Of a stretch of DNA of 64,000 nt, positions 60,882 to 64,000 are shown piece by piece. The first letter of the stretch is position 1. Each line of letters starts with the position of its first letter. The translations under genes and the position numbers were made by a program. The notes under the pieces are model-generated. The model worked only from the letters and a program-made list of their open reading frames with translations. It was not told where the DNA came from and did not search any database. Where the stretch lies: assembly GCA_046520405.1 (NCBI GenBank), contig JBKGHI010000009.1:1-64000 (forward strand), in the 5' to 3' direction. The stretch is from Myxococcus sp046520405 (lineage in GTDB: Bacteria; Myxococcota; Myxococcia; Myxococcales; Myxococcaceae).

Positions 60882-62729
60882 ATGAGAAGAAAAGAGCTCC
60901 TGCACCGCGGGCTCGCGCTGGCATTCGCGCTGATGTCCTTGTCCGCCGGGGCGCAGGAGGCACCTGTGCTGCGAGGCTTCGACCTGGAGCGCCTGGAGTT
61001 GAATCCTGGCGCGGAGGGCTCGCTGCTGGTCGGCATGGGTGAGTTGCTTCCCGCGGGGGCCTTCCGGGCGACGGTGATGATGCATTACGCGCATCAGCCG
61101 CTCGTCTACATGGACAACCTCATCCGCGAGCAGCCCGAGGTGGCCGTCATCTCCGGGCGGACCACGGCGCACCTGGCCGCCGCGTATGCTCCGCTGGACT
61201 GGCTTCAGGTGGGCCTGCAGCTTCCGATGGTGGCGCTCCAGCGCGGCGACGACGCCGGCATGGCGCGTTATGGGATTGCCGTGCCCGACAGCCAGGCGCT
61301 GTCCACGCCGGTGGTGAGCGCTCGCTTCGGCGTGCTGACGCAGACGGACGCGGGCGGCGTGGACCTGGCCTTGGAGCTGGCCGCGGGGCTGCCGCTGGGA
61401 AGCGAGGGCGCCTTTGCCCGGGATGATGGCGGGCTTCGCCTGTCGCCCCGGGTGATGGTGGGGCGTCACTTCGGCTTCATTCGTGCGGGGCTGGAGCTGG
61501 GTTACGTGCAGCGTCCGCGCGTGCTGCTGACGGACCGGACGGGCGACACGGAGGATGAAGTGGGGCGCGAGCTGCGCCTGGGCGTGGCACTGGCCACGAC
61601 GGGCAAGCGGCTGCGCTGGGAGCTCAACGTGCGGGGCATGTTGCCGCTGACGGAGCAGCCGACGTCCGTGGAGCTGATGCCTGGCGCCCGCTACCTGGTG
61701 GGCTCGTCGCTGGAGATGTTCGCGTTGGCGGGCGTTGGCGTGGGCGCGGCGCCCGGTACGCCGCTGTTCCGGCTGATGGTGGGTGGCGCCTTCGGCAACG
61801 TGACGCCGCCGCGTGGGCCGGGCGAGTCCTCGGTCCGGTGCGAGATGGGCCTGCCGCCCGACGCGAAGATTTCCGAGTGCCCCGACATGGACGAGGACGG
61901 CGACGGCGTGCGCAACGCCGACGACAAGTGCCCGCTGGTCCCGGGAGACGTGGCGCGCCAGGGCTGCTCGGCGCAGGACACGGATGGTGACGGCATCGAG
62001 GACATGCTGGATGCCTGCCCGTTGGAGCATGGCCCCGCCGCGCGTCAGGGCTGCCCCATTCCGGACCAGGACGGCGACGAGGTCCCTGACGAAATCGACA
62101 GCTGCCCGGCGGACCCGGGGCCGGCGGACAACCGGGGCTGCCCGGTGCGGGACACGGACGGCGACGGCATCGACAACGACAAGGACGAGTGCCCGAACGA
62201 GGCGGGGCCGGTCGAGCGCAATGGCTGCCCGGAGTCGGACACGGACAAGGATGGCGTGCCCAACCGCGCGGACAGCTGCGTGAACGAGCCAGGTGACGCG
62301 AAGAACCTGGGCTGCCCGGTGCACGTGCTGCCGCTGGTGGAGATTCGTCCGGACCGCCTGGTGGTGATGGGCAAGGTCTTCTTCGAGCCGACGCAGGCGC
62401 GCATCCAGAAGCGCTCCTACGAGTTGTTGGACTGGGTGGCGCGCGTCATCCGGGAGCACCCGGAGATTCCGCTCGTCGTGGTGGGCGCGCACACGGATGA
62501 CCGTGGCTTCCCGGATGACAACCGCCGCCTGTCGCAGGGCCGTGCCGAAGCCGTGCGCCAGTACCTCATCGGCCGGGACATCGCGCCCGAGCGGTTGAAG
62601 GCCCTGGGCTATGGCCAGGAGCGCCCCATCGACAGCAACGCGACGTCGAACGGCCGTGAGAACAACCGCCGCGTGGAGTTCCTCCTGTCGGACCCGCAGC
62701 AAGACAAGTCCGAACGCAGCCAGCCCTGA
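60882..62729 (+). CDS. OmpA-family protein with thrombospondin type 3 repeats
   Basis: 615 residues from ATG 60882 (ggaga upstream); the frame to 60759 is rejected. A Sec signal ends near SLSAGA. The N-terminal 290 residues look like an outer-membrane barrel (alternating GLELGYVQRPRV, WELNVRGMLPL strands). Residues of about 330-490 hold TSP3-type calcium-binding repeats (DEDGDGVRNADDKCP, DTDGDGIEDMLDACP, DQDGDEVPDEIDSCP and two more). The C-terminal OmpA domain has VVGAHTDDRG and NRRLSQGRAEAVRQYL, which bind peptidoglycan. It ties the outer membrane to the wall. It is divergent to vgrG and starts a plus-strand unit with the next gene. Confidence 0.9.
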   Translation: MRRKELLHRGLALAFALMSLSAGAQEAPVLRGFDLERLELNPGAEGSLLVGMGELLPAGAFRATVMMHYAHQPLVYMDNLIREQPEVAVISGRTTAHLAAAYAPLDWLQVGLQLPMVALQRGDDAGMARYGIAVPDSQALSTPVVSARFGVLTQTDAGGVDLALELAAGLPLGSEGAFARDDGGLRLSPRVMVGRHFGFIRAGLELGYVQRPRVLLTDRTGDTEDEVGRELRLGVALATTGKRLRWELNVRGMLPLTEQPTSVELMPGARYLVGSSLEMFALAGVGVGAAPGTPLFRLMVGGAFGNVTPPRGPGESSVRCEMGLPPDAKISECPDMDEDGDGVRNADDKCPLVPGDVARQGCSAQDTDGDGIEDMLDACPLEHGPAARQGCPIPDQDGDEVPDEIDSCPADPGPADNRGCPVRDTDGDGIDNDKDECPNEAGPVERNGCPESDTDKDGVPNRADSCVNEPGDAKNLGCPVHVLPLVEIRPDRLVVMGKVFFEPTQARIQKRSYELLDWVARVIREHPEIPLVVVGAHTDDRGFPDDNRRLSQGRAEAVRQYLIGRDIAPERLKALGYGQERPIDSNATSNGRENNRRVEFLLSDPQQDKSERSQP

Positions 62730-62756
62730 CGTGCGCCTCCGCGGAGAACCATCTCG

Positions 62757-64000
62757 ATGAGAACGAACGCTCTGACGAAGGCGCTGTTGGCGGCCGTGGG
62801 CCTCTGGGCCCTGCCGGCCATGCCAGGCCCGGACACCTATCTGGTGGGCAATGGCCAGGATGGTGCCCGGACTGTCGCAGTGGTGGCGGGGGGCACCGTC
62901 ATCAACAACTACGCGCAGGTCAAGGCGCCGCTGGCGCCGGGTGATACGACCATCAGGACGTCACTGGCCACCAACACCTCCACGTCGGCGCCCGTGGTTC
63001 CCGACTTCAGGGGGCCCACGGGAGGCGCCGATACCGCGGGTGACCTGGTGTTGATCATCCAGACCACCGGTGTGGTGCCCGTGACGGTGCCTGGAAGTCC
63101 CGGGCCCATCTATCTGGAAGGCGGCGCCGTGGGCCGGTGGGAGCTGGCGCGGCTGACGGCCGTCACCGAGGACGAGGAAGAGGAGGAGCTCACCCTGACG
63201 TTGGACCGGCCGCTGCGGCACTCCTACGCGGCGGACGTCACGCAGGTGGTCCGAGTTCCGGAGTACACGTCGCTGACGTTGAGCAACAACGCGGTGGTTC
63301 GCGCCAAGGCATGGGACCCGGACAATCGCACCGGCGGCATCCTGGCCTTCCTGGCGAATGGCGCGGTGACCTTGAACAGTGGCAGCCGGCTCAGCGCGGA
63401 AGGGCTGGGTTTCCGAGGCGGGCGTTACGAGGCCGACACCGAGGAGGATGAAGACGACGACCCCTACGTCGGCTGTCCCGTGCCCGCGCACCCAGCAGGG
63501 ACGCGCGCTCGGACGGGTGAGGGCATCGACGTCACGCATCCCAATGCCCGGGGCGTGGCAAACGTTGCCAACGGTGGCGGTGGTGGCGTCTGTGTCCGGT
63601 CGGGCGGCGGCGGCGGCGGTAATGCAGGGGCGGGCGGTTGGGGAGGCCTCTCCGCCGACGGTTCCCGGCTCGTCGCTCAAGGCAGGGGAGGCGCGGCCCT
63701 GACCTTCTCGCCGCTGACGCACCTGCTCATGGGCGGCGGTGGTGGCGCGGGGCACGGTCGGAGCGAGGATTCTGACTCGGACGGCGGCCATGGCGGTGGC
63801 ATCATCTTCGTTCGTGCCCGGTCGGTCGCAGGCGCTGGCACGCTCAATGCCTCGGGGCGCGCTGGATCGGGAAGTGAAGAAGCCGGCGCGGGAGGTGGTG
63901 GCGCGGGTGGCTCCATCCATGTCCGGATGCTCGAGAGCATCGCATGTGGTGAGGACAACACCCTCAACGCTCAGGGGGGCGGTGGCGGTGACGCCGACCA
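62757..64000 (+). CDS. Glycine-rich secreted surface protein, 3' end beyond the window
   Basis: ATG 62757 with ggaga upstream, 28 bases after the OmpA gene, so probably co-transcribed. At least 414 residues are open to the edge. A short Sec signal ends near ALPAMPG. The mature start TYLVGNGQDGARTVAVVAG leads into beta-rich sequence with an acidic DEEEEEL loop. Past about residue 260 come repeated Gly runs (NGGGGG, GGGGGGNAG, GGGGGAGHG), with HGGGIIFVRARSV and GAGGSIHVRM resembling a beta-helix. Myxobacterial proteins annotated as AgmC-like motility proteins start in a similar way, but I hold that only loosely. Confidence 0.75.
   Translation, partial: MRTNALTKALLAAVGLWALPAMPGPDTYLVGNGQDGARTVAVVAGGTVINNYAQVKAPLAPGDTTIRTSLATNTSTSAPVVPDFRGPTGGADTAGDLVLIIQTTGVVPVTVPGSPGPIYLEGGAVGRWELARLTAVTEDEEEEELTLTLDRPLRHSYAADVTQVVRVPEYTSLTLSNNAVVRAKAWDPDNRTGGILAFLANGAVTLNSGSRLSAEGLGFRGGRYEADTEEDEDDDPYVGCPVPAHPAGTRARTGEGIDVTHPNARGVANVANGGGGGVCVRSGGGGGGNAGAGGWGGLSADGSRLVAQGRGGAALTFSPLTHLLMGGGGGAGHGRSEDSDSDGGHGGGIIFVRARSVAGAGTLNASGRAGSGSEEAGAGGGGAGGSIHVRMLESIACGEDNTLNAQGGGGGDAD

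Noticed and set aside
1..64000. CRISPR array, tRNA, rRNA or prophage attachment site
   Set aside because: No regular direct repeats, no tRNA-like cloverleaf ends and no integrase gene were seen on reading both strands.

Overview
The window is high-GC DNA (roughly 70% by eye) with GC-rich third codon positions and almost no intergenic space. The gene content points to a predatory myxobacterium of the Myxococcus/Corallococcus/Pyxidicoccus type: many lipobox and Tat-exported proteins, secreted GH6 and GH16 glycosidases, a TSP3-repeat OmpA protein, and a type VI secretion locus on one strand. The genus is inferred from gene content only. I saw no rRNA, tRNA or CRISPR array.

Layout. 1-5.8 kb holds decayed genes around two intact ones: an IS4-type transposase with an in-frame stop, a pirin, recQ, a LysR regulator with an internal deletion, and a divergent saccharopine-dehydrogenase-like gene with a frameshift. 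5.9-11.9 kb holds an amidase, a GH6 lipoprotein, a 14-TM MFS exporter, a Gly/Ala repeat protein and a small conserved hypothetical protein. 12-14.7 kb is a ClpE/ClpC-like AAA+ unfoldase with an N-terminal Cys4 finger. 14.8-18.2 kb is a three-gene operon: dihaem cytochrome, [2Fe-2S] subunit and molybdopterin subunit of an isoquinoline-1-oxidoreductase-type enzyme. 18.3-20.6 kb has a lipoprotein, a flavin reductase and sodB.

20.6-29.7 kb is the least familiar part: a minus-strand, translationally coupled run of three large double-AAA+ (ClpB-like) proteins. They have non-Clp N-terminal domains and degenerate Walker B motifs in the first ATPase ring. The first carries a C-terminal region that reads like the PCRF domain of peptide chain release factors without the GGQ domain; the second may carry a diverged copy. 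This is my main candidate for an undescribed system. 29.8-32.4 kb encodes a large exported LamG-like protein with a Cys-rich tail. 32.7-36.5 kb is a sulfate ABC transporter operon (substrate-binding lipoprotein, CysT, CysW, CysA), preceded by a leader with a terminator hairpin, competing stems and a possible ten-codon ORF containing Cys-Cys. 36.6-39.0 kb has a GH16 lipoprotein, a TlpA-like thioredoxin and a short HPF.

39.1-60.6 kb is one minus-strand type VI secretion locus read in the order vgrG-tssJ-tssK-tssL-tssM-tagF-tssA-tssB-tssC-hcp-tssE-tssF-tssG-tssH-lipoprotein, closed by a strong terminator. It encodes baseplate (TssE/F/G/K, VgrG), sheath (TssB/C), tube (Hcp), membrane complex (TssJ/L/M), TssA and the recycling ATPase TssH. 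No PAAR, Fha, PpkA/PppA or obvious effector lies in the window, and tagF is frameshifted. 60.9-64 kb, on the plus strand, has a TSP3-OmpA protein and the start of a Gly-rich secreted protein that runs off the edge.

Three genes carry 1-2 base indels at G runs or a CG repeat (near 5,207, 21,866 and 51,404). These may be true mutations or base-calling errors and should be settled before the genes are called dead.
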